From positions 1 through 45,638 of the forward strand of contig JAFTUV010000011.1 of NCBI GenBank assembly GCA_017466065.1: 45,638 nucleotides of DNA, given 5' to 3'. This DNA comes from Bacteroidaceae bacterium. GTDB lineage: Bacteria > Bacteroidota > Bacteroidia > Bacteroidales > Bacteroidaceae. Positions 18,023-27,276 of the stretch are shown here, piece by piece. The stretch's first letter is position 1; every line of letters begins with the position of its first letter. Position numbers and translations under genes: made by a program. The notes under the pieces were generated by a model that ran no database searches, was not told the origin of the DNA, and was given only the letters and a program-made list of their open reading frames with translations.

Positions 18023-18706
18023 TCAGCCGGCCTTCCAGCGCAATGAGCGCAGATAATCCTTACGTTCCGGGGATATCCGCAAACTCTCCACCCCCTTCCG
18101 GATAGCCTTATTATGCACCTCGCGCGACAGCAATCGTTGCTCAATATAAGGCAACGCCCTCTCCCATTGCTTCACAAGCGCAAAACTGAAATACCAAGCC
18201 ACAGCCATCATCACATAATACTCGGCCGAGGGCACACGGGCAACATCGCGCAACATATTCTCGTTAAAATCATCGTCAAGAAAATAGGTCATCGACGCAA
18301 CAATGCCGTAACGACGCACATACTCTCCCTCGCTCCCCATCCATTTGCACACAAAAGGATAGACAAGCGAAGCATTGCCGGCAAAAACTCTCGGACGCAA
18401 CTGGTCGCACACAGCCCAATTATCCACAAACGGCAGAAACCTGTCGACAAGAGCAAGCACCTCGCCCACCGGCCTTTTCAACTGCGACAGCAGCAGGCTG
18501 TGCAACAAATTCTCCTCGAAATAATAATGAGGCAACTGCTCCATAAACACCTGTGCCGAACCGTCGCGCAACATTTCGCGTGCCAAGGCTCGCAACTGCG
18601 GAGTGCGCACACCTATTATGCGGGAACGTTCCACGGTGGGCAACAATTTTGCCGTGAAAAGAGCAAAGGCCCCGTCACTCATATCTTTTAAACGAGAAAC
18701 CATCAT
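18023..18706 (-). CDS. DNA alkylation repair protein (AlkD-like HEAT-repeat fold)
   Basis: A 227-residue all-helical protein of the AlkD family (DNA glycosylases for alkylated bases). Features: GVRTPQLRALAREM near the N-terminus, FVDNWAVCDQLRPRVF, YVRRYGIVASMTYFL, and YYVMMAVAWYFSFALVK near the end. These match the small Bacteroidetes AlkD-like proteins. Activity is not proved by sequence. It converges with hsp20. A GGCCGGC/GCCGGCC inverted repeat (17994-18033) overlaps its last codons and may end transcription. Confidence 0.87.
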   Translation of the reverse strand: MMVSRLKDMSDGAFALFTAKLLPTVERSRIIGVRTPQLRALAREMLRDGSAQVFMEQLPHYYFEENLLHSLLLSQLKRPVGEVLALVDRFLPFVDNWAVCDQLRPRVFAGNASLVYPFVCKWMGSEGEYVRRYGIVASMTYFLDDDFNENMLRDVARVPSAEYYVMMAVAWYFSFALVKQWERALPYIEQRLLSREVHNKAIRKGVESLRISPERKDYLRSLRWKAG

Positions 18707-18797
18707 ACAATAAAGCTATTGACAGCGAAGATAAGAATAAAGAAAGAAGTATCATAAAAAAACAGTTGCAATATCCTTTCCTTTGAGAATTATTTAT

Positions 18798-18890
18798 TAC
18801 ATTTGCGGTAAACCGCAAAGATAGGCTGCACTCGCTGTGAAAAACATTGAAGCAAACTTCATATTTCTCGCTCGTTGGTAACTATTTTTG
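18798..18890 (+). promoter_or_regulatory. Tandem promoter/leader block upstream of the purine permease
   Basis: Two -7 boxes, TACATTTG (18798-18805) and TATTTTTG (18883-18890), lie 85 nt apart. The block between them (TTTGCGGTA, then GCACT, then TGAAAAACATT) resembles 34820-34914 upstream of the threonine leader, where the boxes are 87 nt apart. Confidence 0.5.
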
Positions 18891-18917
18891 TCTTCAAAGT
18901 ATATAACACAAAAACAA

Positions 18918-20204
18918 ATGCTCAAAAAACTATTCGGGTTCGAGAAAGGGACCCACAATGTCCGCACCGAAATAATGGCCGGTGTAACCACTTTCCTCAC
19001 AATGGCCTATATTCTGGCCGTGCAGCCAAGCATAATGGAAGAAACAGGAATGGATAAAGGGGCGGTGTTCACCTCCACAGTACTTATAAGTGCCTTTGCC
19101 ACAATGCTTATGGCATTGTATGCCAAGCTGCCTTTTGCCATAGCACCGGGTATGGGCCCGACAGCCTTCTTTGCCTACACAGTGTGCATTGCAATGGGTT
19201 ATTCTTGGCAATTTGCACTCACAGCAGTGCTTTTAGAGGGACTATTCTTCATCCTCCTCACAATTTCCAACCTGCGCGAGAAGATATTGGAATCAATCCC
19301 CGAGGGTATAAAGAACGCCATCGGAGCAGGAATAGGCCTGTTCATCGCATTCATAGGCCTTAAAAGTTCCGGCGTTATAGTACAAAGCGCGGGAACTCTT
19401 GTGGAGCTTGGCGATGTAACAAGCGGTTCTGCCCTGCTGTGCCTCATCGGCGTGCTCATCACATCTGTGCTCATCGTGCGCAATGTGTCGGGAGCATTGC
19501 TCATAGGCATTGTAGCAACCACACTCATCGGTATTCCGTTAGGAATAACAAAAATCGGCGGCCTGTTCGATATTCCACCCTCAATTTCGCCCATATTCTG
19601 CAAGTTCGACTTCTCACAAGTATTCTCAAAGGATATGATTATGATTGTATTCATATTCCTGTTTGTTAACATCTTCGATACCATCGGCACCCTTATCGGT
19701 GTTGCCAGCCACGCCAATATGTACGACGAAAAAGGGCAACTGCCGTGGATTAAGAAAGCATTTGCGGTGGATGCAATAAGCTCTACCGTTGGTGCGATGA
19801 TGGGCAGCAGCACAACATCTACATTCGTGGAGAGCGCGGCGGGTATTCAACAAGGCGGGCGCACAGGCCTCACATCGTTTACCACCGCAACCTGTTTCCT
19901 CATTGCAATATTCCTTGCACCATTCTTTATGGCGGTTCCGGCTGCGGCCACCGCACCGGTTATGATAATCATAGGTGTGATGATGATGAACAGTTTTAAA
20001 AAGGTCGATTTACAGGATTACAGCGAGTCAATCCCTGCCTTTGTGTGTGTTATATTTATGCCACTCACCTACTCTATTTCCAACGGCATTATATTCGGTG
20101 TCATAAGCTATGTTGTCATAAACGCATTGGGCAACAAGTGGCACAAGGTGAATACAGGCAGTTGGGTGCTTGCAATACTTTTCATACTGAAATTTATATT
20201 ATAA
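18918..20204 (+). CDS. NCS2 family purine permease (AzgA-like)
   Basis: A 428-residue polytopic transporter, probably for hypoxanthine, guanine or adenine with H+. Motifs: ITAG-like start EIMAGVTTFLTMAYILAVQP, APGMGPTAFFAYTVC, and GSSTTSTFVESAAGIQQGGR. This last motif is typical of the AzgA/PbuG branch, not of UraA/UapA. Start: ATG at 18918, because the frame before it overlaps the -7 box at 18883-18890. A terminator hairpin follows at 20238. Confidence 0.93.
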   Translation: MLKKLFGFEKGTHNVRTEIMAGVTTFLTMAYILAVQPSIMEETGMDKGAVFTSTVLISAFATMLMALYAKLPFAIAPGMGPTAFFAYTVCIAMGYSWQFALTAVLLEGLFFILLTISNLREKILESIPEGIKNAIGAGIGLFIAFIGLKSSGVIVQSAGTLVELGDVTSGSALLCLIGVLITSVLIVRNVSGALLIGIVATTLIGIPLGITKIGGLFDIPPSISPIFCKFDFSQVFSKDMIMIVFIFLFVNIFDTIGTLIGVASHANMYDEKGQLPWIKKAFAVDAISSTVGAMMGSSTTSTFVESAAGIQQGGRTGLTSFTTATCFLIAIFLAPFFMAVPAAATAPVMIIIGVMMMNSFKKVDLQDYSESIPAFVCVIFMPLTYSISNGIIFGVISYVVINALGNKWHKVNTGSWVLAILFILKFIL

Positions 20205-20237
20205 GGTATAAGCAATATTCCATACAGAAACATAGAA

Positions 20238-20268
20238 AGTTGGCTCTTGTTACAGGGCCAACTTTTTT
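20238..20268 (+). terminator. Terminator of the purine permease gene
   Basis: AGTTGGC / GCCAACT stem followed by TTTTTT, 34 nt after the stop codon. Confidence 0.8.
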
Positions 20269-20501
20269 CTTGCACACTTTCTTGCCTTAAAAACACCTCA
20301 CCGCCTTGCTCCACAGCCAGATATTTAGTGTAATATTATTGCCAAAAATAAACCGACGCAGCGTGAACGGCAAAAGAACGTAAAAGGACACTTTTAAAGC
20401 AATAATTGCTCACGGAGCACCGGAGAGTGAAAAGCAAACAAATAGTGAGTATCACCCGACTTTTATACAGAGCCTGTAATTCCACAAGCAAAGGAAAGAG
20501 C

Positions 20502-20534
20502 AAAAAAAAAACGGCTCCCTTTGCAGGGAGCCGT
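20502..20534 (-). terminator. Terminator of gap
   Basis: A 10-bp stem (ACGGCTCCCT / AGGGAGCCGT, TTGC loop) with an A9 run on the plus strand, giving a U-tract on the minus-strand transcript. It lies 22 nt after the gap stop codon. Confidence 0.9.
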
Positions 20535-20555
20535 TCATCTGTAACGTTAATTGGA

Positions 20556-21578
<1,023 letters not shown>

Positions 21579-21604
21579 TTAAAAGGTGAAAAAAATAAAA
21601 TCAT

Positions 21605-21694
21605 TTAACCGCAGTTACAATATTCGGCAGTACCGCAAGCTGCCAAAAGCAACATTGCCAATGCTAAAAAAAATATAATTTTTACACATTTCAT
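21605..21694 (-). CDS. 29-residue lipoprotein (entericidin-like size) in the gap leader
   Basis: Thirty codons including stop. The peptide starts MKCVKIIF, has a hydrophobic core (LALAMLLLAA) and a textbook lipobox (LLAAC), then a short mature end GTAEYCNCG. A purine-rich ribosome site (AAAAGGGCG) lies about 9 nt before the ATG, and a TAAATTTG promoter box is 25 nt further up. It is in the 5' part of the transcript that would reach gap. No family is recognised, and the length resembles entericidin-type lipopeptides. A regulatory leader role is possible but nothing shows it. Confidence 0.65.
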   Translation of the reverse strand: MKCVKIIFFLALAMLLLAACGTAEYCNCG

Positions 21695-21718
21695 AATACG
21701 CCCTTTTAAACTGCGATG

Positions 21719-21726
21719 CAAATTTA
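21719..21726 (-). promoter_or_regulatory. -7 box (TAAATTTG) for the small lipoprotein and gap
   Basis: TAAATTTGC on the minus strand fits the consensus, with TTG 23 nt upstream. It is the only well-formed promoter box before gap. Confidence 0.6.
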
Positions 21727-21859
21727 AGAAAATGTTTTTATATTTAAAACAAGAATTCTTCATTATTTAAGCAAAAAATCAAATATCCCCAAACTTTTTA
21801 CCCTTATAAAGTTTTTTTACACCAAAAAAGATACGGCAGCTTCTGTCAAAAGAAATGTT

Positions 21860-22016
21860 AGGTAATTATATATAATTTACACCAATAGAAAACTGATAAG
21901 AAACTGTCATTTCGAGCGAACCAACGGTCGACGCCCGTAGGGGCAAAAGTCAATGTGAGAAATCTCAACAATGCTGATATCCAGATTTCTCGTCGCTCCG
22001 CTCCATCGAAATGACA
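21860..22016. repeat. Intergenic repeat family A, copy 2 (MITE-like)
   Basis: The reverse complement of window positions 1-145, near-identical over 144 nt. The core (21905-22016) is bounded by inverted ends GTCATTTCGA and TCGAAATGAC and carries internal GATTTCTC-type repeats. There is no coding content. It occupies the non-coding gap between the gap promoter and mscL. Confidence 0.85.
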
Positions 22017-22156
22017 AACAAGTGTAACATTGTATATAATCACCAAATGTTTTATAAATTCAGGAAGTTTCTCAATCTCACATTCATTTACCGCAAACCG
22101 CAGTTTATGCGTGCGAATTATTGTAAACAATATGTATAAATTATAAAAAAAATATC

Positions 22157-22164
22157 TATCTTTG
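22157..22164 (+). promoter_or_regulatory. -7 box (TATCTTTG) for mscL
   Basis: TATCTTTG followed by CACC, 84 nt before the mscL ATG. It is the only clear box after the repeat. Confidence 0.5.
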
Positions 22165-22247
22165 CACCGCTTGCGCAAATTGTTAATACAACAGCAAGAG
22201 CACAACCGCAAATTATTAAATTAACTTAAATATAGAAACAAACAATT

Positions 22248-22694
22248 ATGGCAAAGAGTTCTTTTCTTCAAGATTTCAAAGCATTTGCGATGAAAGGTAA
22301 TGTAATCGATATGGCTGTCGGTGTTATAATCGGTGGTGCATTCGGTAAAATTGTAACAGCGTTGGTAAACGACATCATTATGCCCGCTATCGGCCTGTTG
22401 GTTGGCGGAATCAATTTCAAAGACCTCAAAGTAATTCTCACTCCCGAGGTTCTCAACGAAGCAGGAGAGGTTGAGAAAGCAGCCGTTACCCTCAACTACG
22501 GTAACTTCCTCCAACAAACATTCGACTTCATCATCATTGCATTCTCGATATTCGTTGTTATCCGCCTCATCACCAAGCTCACAACAAAGAAAAAGGCAGA
22601 GGAGCCCGCACCCGCACCTGCTCCCGCACCCGAGCCCAGCGCCGAGGAGAAACTGCTTACCGAGATACGCGACCTCTTGAAAGAGAAGAAATAA
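22248..22694 (+). CDS. mscL: Large-conductance mechanosensitive channel
   Basis: 148 residues. It opens under membrane tension to release solutes during hypo-osmotic shock. The N-terminal helix plus pore segment [21 protein letters not shown] and second segment [19 protein letters not shown] are typical. The cytoplasmic end has an alternating Ala-Pro linker ([10 protein letters not shown]) before the final helix [15 protein letters not shown]. It has its own promoter and terminator. Confidence 0.96.
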   Translation: MAKSSFLQDFKAFAMKGNVIDMAVGVIIGGAFGKIVTALVNDIIMPAIGLLVGGINFKDLKVILTPEVLNEAGEVEKAAVTLNYGNFLQQTFDFIIIAFSIFVVIRLITKLTTKKKAEEPAPAPAPAPEPSAEEKLLTEIRDLLKEKK

Positions 22695-22712
22695 CACGCG
22701 TACATACAAAAA

Positions 22713-22741
22713 ACGAGCGAACAAATGTCGCTCGTTTTTTT
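22713..22741 (+). terminator. Terminator of mscL
   Basis: ACGAGCGA / TCGCTCGT stem followed by T7, 18 nt after the stop codon. Confidence 0.88.
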
Positions 22742-22788
22742 GTTAATAAATAAACAAAGATTCTGCACACAAATAAAGCAAAAAGCAC

Positions 22789-22796
22789 TATCTTCG
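22789..22796 (+). promoter_or_regulatory. -7 box (TATCTTCG) for guaA
   Basis: TATCTTCGCAA, 48 nt before the guaA ATG, in the same form as the boxes before relA and the DUF1573 gene. Confidence 0.5.
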
Positions 22797-22843
22797 CAAC
22801 ATCAATAATACATCAAAGAACAACAAAAAAACATATAAGCAGT

Positions 22844-24151
22844 ATGAAACAGGATATGATTGTTATTTTGGACCTCGGCAGCCACGAGAACACCGTGCTT
22901 GCCCGAGCAATCCGCGCATTGGGAGTGTATAGCGAAATTTACCCCCACGACATCACAGCCCAAGAGCTCAAAGCCCTCCCCAACGTAAAAGGTATAATCA
23001 TCAACGGCGGCCCCAACAATGTAATCGACGGAGTTGCCATCGATGTTAATCCCGAAATATACAGCGCCGGCTTCCCCATTATGGCAGCCGGCCACGACAA
23101 GGCACTCTGCGAAGTGAAGCTCCCGCAGATAACCAACGATGTCGAAGCCACAAAAGAGGCCGTAAAATCATTCGTATTCGACACCTGCAAGGCCGACACA
23201 AACTGGAATATGACCAACTTTGTGAACGACCAAGTGGAGCTCATCCGCCGTCAGGTAGGCGACAAGAAGGTGCTCCTCGCCCTCTCGGGAGGTGTAGACA
23301 GCTCAGTAGTAGCAGCCCTCTTGCTCAAAGCCATCGGCAACAACCTCGTGTGCGTTCACGTTAACCACGGGCTTATGCGCAAGGGCGAGTCGGAAGCCGT
23401 AGTAGATGTATTCAGCAAGCAGCTCTGCGCCAACCTTGTATATGTCGACGCAACCGACCGTTTCCTCGGCAAGCTCGAAGGCATTGCCGACCCCGAAGAG
23501 AAACGTAAAATCATCGGCGGCGAGTTCATCCGCGTGTTCGAAGAAGAGGCACGCAAGCTCGACGGCATCGACTTCTTGGGACAAGGCACCATCTACCCCG
23601 ACATTGTGGAGAGTGGCACCAAGACCGCCAAGATGGTAAAATCGCACCACAACGTAGGCGGCCTCCCCGACGACCTCAAATTCGAGCTTGTGGAACCCAT
23701 CCGTCAGCTCTTCAAAGACGAAGTGCGTGCCTGCGGATTAGAGCTTGGCCTCCCCTATGATATGGTGTACCGCCAGCCCTTCCCCGGCCCCGGCCTCGGT
23801 GTCCGCTGCTTGGGCGCAATAACCCGCGACCGCTTGGAAGCCCTCCGCGAATCGGACGCCATCCTGCGCGAAGAGTTCAAGAAAGCCGGCCTCGACAAGA
23901 AAGTGTGGCAATACTTCACCGTAGTGCCCGACTTTAAGTCGGTAGGCGTGCGCAACAACGCCCGCTCCTACGACTGGCCCGTAATTATCCGCGCCGTGAA
24001 CACCGTGGACGCAATGACCGCCACCATAGAACAAATAGAGTGGCCCATACTGTTGAAGATTACCGACCGCATCCTCGCCGAGGTACCCACAGTGAACCGC
24101 GTCTGCTACGATATGTCACCCAAGCCCAACGCCACTATTGAGTGGGAGTAA
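22844..24151 (+). CDS. guaA: GMP synthase with degenerate, truncated glutaminase domain
   Basis: 435 residues against about 510-525 for the usual two-domain enzyme, which converts XMP to GMP with ATP and glutamine. The ATP pyrophosphatase domain is complete: LLALSGGVDSSVVAALLLKA (P-loop 148-154), the FLGQGTIYPD segment, and the C-terminal dimerisation domain with RQPFPGPGLGVRCLG. The N-terminal glutamine amidotransferase remnant covers only about 95 residues. It keeps GIIINGGP but reads PIMAAGHDKA where the family has GICYG, so the catalytic Cys is gone, and the His/Glu segment is missing. Inference: it uses free ammonia or a partner subunit. It is monocistronic with its own terminator. Confidence 0.9.
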   Translation: MKQDMIVILDLGSHENTVLARAIRALGVYSEIYPHDITAQELKALPNVKGIIINGGPNNVIDGVAIDVNPEIYSAGFPIMAAGHDKALCEVKLPQITNDVEATKEAVKSFVFDTCKADTNWNMTNFVNDQVELIRRQVGDKKVLLALSGGVDSSVVAALLLKAIGNNLVCVHVNHGLMRKGESEAVVDVFSKQLCANLVYVDATDRFLGKLEGIADPEEKRKIIGGEFIRVFEEEARKLDGIDFLGQGTIYPDIVESGTKTAKMVKSHHNVGGLPDDLKFELVEPIRQLFKDEVRACGLELGLPYDMVYRQPFPGPGLGVRCLGAITRDRLEALRESDAILREEFKKAGLDKKVWQYFTVVPDFKSVGVRNNARSYDWPVIIRAVNTVDAMTATIEQIEWPILLKITDRILAEVPTVNRVCYDMSPKPNATIEWE

Positions 24152-24177
24152 AAAACAGCGTTTTTTAAGCATATTTC

Positions 24178-24214
24178 AATAGCCTCAACAACAAAAAAGT
24201 TGAGGCTATTTTAT
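24178..24214 (+). terminator. Terminator of guaA
   Basis: AATAGCCTCAAC / GTTGAGGCTATT stem (12 bp) followed by TTATT, 26 nt after the stop codon. It marks the left border of the accessory island. Confidence 0.88.
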
Positions 24215-24218
24215 TGAT

Positions 24219-24306
24219 ATACACCCTCCAGACCATCCTGGAGGGTATTTTAACATTATAGTTAACGAATGTAATTTGACACCACTTTTTGACACCAGTA
24301 GCAGTT
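24219..24306 (+). repeat. Left module L1 of island unit 1
   Basis: An 88-bp sequence repeated at 29178-29265 at about 87% identity. It starts with a hairpin (ACCCTCCAG / CTGGAGGGT) and ends with two 13-bp direct repeats, TTGACACCACTTT (24276) and TTGACACCAGTAG (24289). The 13-bp units also occur in both right modules (28880 and 30107). It lies upstream of the serine recombinase promoter. Confidence 0.88.
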
Positions 24307-24313
24307 GCCACCA

Positions 24314-24345
24314 TTTGAGCAGATGAGATTTTCCTGGTACCTTTG
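24314..24345 (+). promoter_or_regulatory. Consensus promoter spanning the left junction of the nested element
   Basis: TTTG (24314-24317), exactly 20 nt, then TACCTTTG (24338-24345). The 14-bp junction repeat (24330-24343) covers most of the -7 box. As it stands, the promoter points into the integrase gene. Before insertion the box would have read TACCTTAG and served the serine recombinase. Confidence 0.7.
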
Positions 24346-24440
24346 AAAAAAAAATCGAAAAAAAATGCTTTTACCCCTTGACTTTTCTATAGACCAAACA
24401 TATACTTTAGAAAATAATAAGTCAAAAAAGTATTTTTAAT

Positions 24441-25769
24441 ATGGTAGAAAACGAATTTTATATAAACCACAAATTTACTATGAGAGTCAATTTTAATCTC
24501 AAATCAGTAGGCAACAAATCTCAAATTTGGTTGACAACAACAATCAACAAAGAACGAGCAAGAGTATTTACCAAACTGACAATAGAACCACAGTATTGGT
24601 TAAAGACCACAAGAACCCAAGTTGGCGAAAGAGCAACAGAAGACCCTGCCATTGGAGCAGTACAGTTACGCTATAATAAAGAGGTAAACAAAGCACTGAA
24701 ACAGATACTATCTTACTGCAACGACTATGCAAAAGCAATTACAGAGGGCGAGATTGAACACACGAAAGAGAACTTTGAAAACTACCTCAAATGCAAAATC
24801 AATGGCAAGGACACAGACATCAAGAAGAAACCTTTGACATTCATACAAGACTACATTGAGCGCAAAAAGCAAATGGTAAACAGAACAACCCAACGCAAGA
24901 TAGTCAGCGGTACAATCTACAACCATTACAATGCCTTGAAACGCTTGCAAGAGTTCTGCAACGACAATCGCCTTGCACTCACTTGGCAACTGTTTGACAA
25001 TCGCCTTGAAGAACGCTTTACTGCTTGGTTGTTAGGGCAAGAGTATTCAGCAAACACCATTGCAAGCACATTCAGTATTATCAAAGTATGGTTGAAAGAG
25101 GCAGAACTGAACGGCATTGAGATAAACAAATGCTATCACTCTTACACTACCAAGTGCCAAGATGTAGATAACATCTATCTAACAGAGGAAGAAATAAATC
25201 GGTTGTATGCTATCAACTTTGAAGATGAGGCTGTCAAGGCAGTTGTTGGCGATAAAGCAAGAGTTGAAGAAACACGGGACTTGTTTGTTGTCGCTTGTTG
25301 GACTGGACTACGCTTTGGAGATTGGCAAGACCTATCTAATGTTGAGATAAGGAGCAACGACACTATGGTTGTTCACACTCACAAGACAAATGCAACTGTT
25401 GTTATCCCAATACACCCAATGGTTAAAGAGATATTCACGAAATACGGAGGGAGTTTCCCAAAAAGCGTTGACAAGACACATTGCCTAAAGCATATACGCT
25501 TGTGTGCTAAACTTGCCAACATAAACGAAAGGACTACCCTATCTCGTGTCAAAGGTGGAAATACAATCATCAAGGACGGTGCAAAATATGAGTTCGTTAT
25601 GAACCATACAGCAAGGCGTTCGTTTGCCACCAATATGTATCTCAAAGGAGTTCCAAGCATTAGTATTATGGCAATCACAGGACACACCACAGAGGATAAT
25701 TTTCTCAAATACATCAAGGTAAACAAAGACGAACACGCAAGGATAGTAGCCCAAGCGTTTGCAAGATAG
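24441..25769 (+). CDS. Tyrosine recombinase / integrase of the nested element
   Basis: A 442-residue site-specific recombinase. The N-terminal arm-binding region (NFNLKSVGNKSQIWLTTTIN) is typical of Bacteroidetes integrases. A SAM-like core-binding domain follows (about 130-230, with RLEERFTAWLLGQEYSANT). The C-terminal catalytic domain has WTGLRFGDWQDL (first Arg), MNHTARRSFATNMYLKG (HxxR), ITGHTTEDNFLKYIKV (His and the Tyr nucleophile). All catalytic residues are present, so it may be active. It lies directly inside the left junction, and its transcription probably comes from the promoter formed across it. ATG at 24480 is an alternative start. Confidence 0.93.
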   Translation: MVENEFYINHKFTMRVNFNLKSVGNKSQIWLTTTINKERARVFTKLTIEPQYWLKTTRTQVGERATEDPAIGAVQLRYNKEVNKALKQILSYCNDYAKAITEGEIEHTKENFENYLKCKINGKDTDIKKKPLTFIQDYIERKKQMVNRTTQRKIVSGTIYNHYNALKRLQEFCNDNRLALTWQLFDNRLEERFTAWLLGQEYSANTIASTFSIIKVWLKEAELNGIEINKCYHSYTTKCQDVDNIYLTEEEINRLYAINFEDEAVKAVVGDKARVEETRDLFVVACWTGLRFGDWQDLSNVEIRSNDTMVVHTHKTNATVVIPIHPMVKEIFTKYGGSFPKSVDKTHCLKHIRLCAKLANINERTTLSRVKGGNTIIKDGAKYEFVMNHTARRSFATNMYLKGVPSISIMAITGHTTEDNFLKYIKVNKDEHARIVAQAFAR

Positions 25770-25896
25770 GTAACCCCTTTGAGGGAACTGTTATAAGAGC
25801 CTATCTACTAAATAACTGTTTTGTCTGTAAAATTTTCAGGGAAAAATTCCACATTTTTTCAACCTACTTACTATTTATAATAAAAAGGATAGCATT

Positions 25897-26097
25897 ATGA
25901 ATGAGCAAACGAAACACAAAATATCATTGGCATTGCGTGGAAGAAAAAAGAGTGCTGTTACACGCAAGAGAATTAGCCAAGCGATGAAAAGGTATCGCAA
26001 AACTCCACAGCACAAACAAGCCATAGCAGAGGCAATGAAAGCTGTATGGCAAGAGAGAACTAATACAAGTAAAAACATTAAAAGGAATGAGCAATGA
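25897..26097 (+). CDS. Small basic NUMOD3-like protein
   Basis: 66 residues, very basic. It contains two imperfect copies of a NUMOD3-like motif: KHKISLALRGRKKSAVTRKR and RISQAMKRYRKTPQHKQAIA. Such motifs usually sit beside homing-endonuclease or DNA-binding domains. No nuclease domain is present here. Its stop overlaps the rep start by 11 nt in another frame, suggesting translational coupling. A role as an accessory DNA-binding protein (excisionase-like or rep auxiliary) is inference. Confidence 0.65.
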   Translation: MNEQTKHKISLALRGRKKSAVTRKRISQAMKRYRKTPQHKQAIAEAMKAVWQERTNTSKNIKRNEQ

Positions 26098-26974
26098 ATT
26101 TACACCAATTATTGACAAATTGAAAATCTGCTACACATTGGCAGAAAACAGTTATCTAAACACATTAAGAGATAACCCAACAGAAGAATTTGAACACCCC
26201 GAATGGGGGTACAGATTAAGGCAAGTGCAAGGCACTCACTTTAACTTCATTTATGAAATAGTCTATCTTGACTACGAAGACAACACTTTCCAAGAGTTCA
26301 CAGAGCAAGTGTTCGGCACAATCCAATGGGGACTAAAAACCAATACCGATGAGGCTATGCTGTCGTTTGTTTGGTTGCAAGTAGAGAACAAGCAATTCTA
26401 CCTAAAACACGATTGGCAACATAGCAGACTGTTGCACCTTGAGTACATCGAAGATACATTAGGACTTGTGTTCAACAACTTCACTCATTGGGACATCGCC
26501 ATTGACAGCAGTTGCAATTATCCCAAGAAACTTATCCAACTGATACGAAAAAAGGAGTACACTCCTATAGTGAACGGCACCAAAATCACAGACAGGAAAC
26601 AACTTATTGAGGATATTCTCTATATTGGCGTTGGCAACCTCGACAGAATTAAGGAGTACAGCGTATTGGTGGCACAGAAGAACAAGAACATCAGCCTCAA
26701 CGCTTACAACAAGAAACGAGAGATTGAGAGCAAAAGCCACAAACAATACATTTTAGACAACCACAACAACCCCAAGAAACTTTATAGGTTAGAGGTACGA
26801 ATAAACAGCGATGTTCTTAAAGACTTTTTCACAAGGGAGCAGATAGCATACAGTCCAAGAATGTTTTTAGACAACAACAGTCTCTTGTTTTTCTTTATAA
26901 CATTCCTCGACAGAGTTTTGCGTTTCCAAGACAAGAACGGCAGAAAGAGTTACAGCATTTTAGAACTGTTGTAA
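26087..26974 (+). CDS. Replication initiation protein (Rep_trans-like)
   Basis: 295 residues resembling rolling-circle initiation factors of the Rep_trans type found in plasmids and filamentous phages. Features: an N-terminal IDKLKICYTL, a central NNFTHWDIAIDSSCNYPKKL and a later KLYRLEVRINSDVLKDFF, which fit the conserved blocks near the active site. I did not identify the nicking tyrosine with certainty. It starts inside the preceding small gene, and a clean purine-rich ribosome site (AAAAGG) precedes the ATG. Its presence suggests that the excised circle replicates. Confidence 0.75.
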   Translation: MSNEFTPIIDKLKICYTLAENSYLNTLRDNPTEEFEHPEWGYRLRQVQGTHFNFIYEIVYLDYEDNTFQEFTEQVFGTIQWGLKTNTDEAMLSFVWLQVENKQFYLKHDWQHSRLLHLEYIEDTLGLVFNNFTHWDIAIDSSCNYPKKLIQLIRKKEYTPIVNGTKITDRKQLIEDILYIGVGNLDRIKEYSVLVAQKNKNISLNAYNKKREIESKSHKQYILDNHNNPKKLYRLEVRINSDVLKDFFTREQIAYSPRMFLDNNSLLFFFITFLDRVLRFQDKNGRKSYSILELL

Positions 26975-27161
26975 TTGCGTGGCAAGGTATTAGTAAACTA
27001 CCTTGACATTACATATATATATACATAACATATTGATAATAAAACCGCTTATTGTAATATAAAATCTTACATTTTCTTACAAGGGTGGTAATGAAGAAAA
27101 AAACATATTTTTTGTAAATAGTTGAAAATAAATTCAATCTTATATATCTCATCTTTATACC

Positions 27162-27232
27162 GTATTCAAATTTGAATTGTATTCAAAAGAATCTGTATTC
27201 AATCAAAAAAAACATGTTTTTATGTATTCAAA
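27162..27232 (+). repeat. Four GTATTCAAA iteron-like repeats
   Basis: GTATTCAAA at 27162, 27179 and 27224, and GTATTCAAT at 27195, all on the plus strand with 16-29 nt spacing. They lie in the 300-bp AT-rich non-coding stretch between rep and the right junction (26975-27276). They could be integrase arm sites or Rep iterons. I see no gene in this stretch. Confidence 0.65.
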
Positions 27233-27276
27233 ATTTTCTTTGATATTTTTGACTCTGGAGCTTGCAGGAACAGGAC

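Noticed and set aside
24276..24301. TTGAC in the 13-bp repeats as a sigma-70 -35 box
   Set aside because: Bacteroidetes promoters do not use TTGACA/TATAAT; the repeats also occur in the right modules without a following promoter box.
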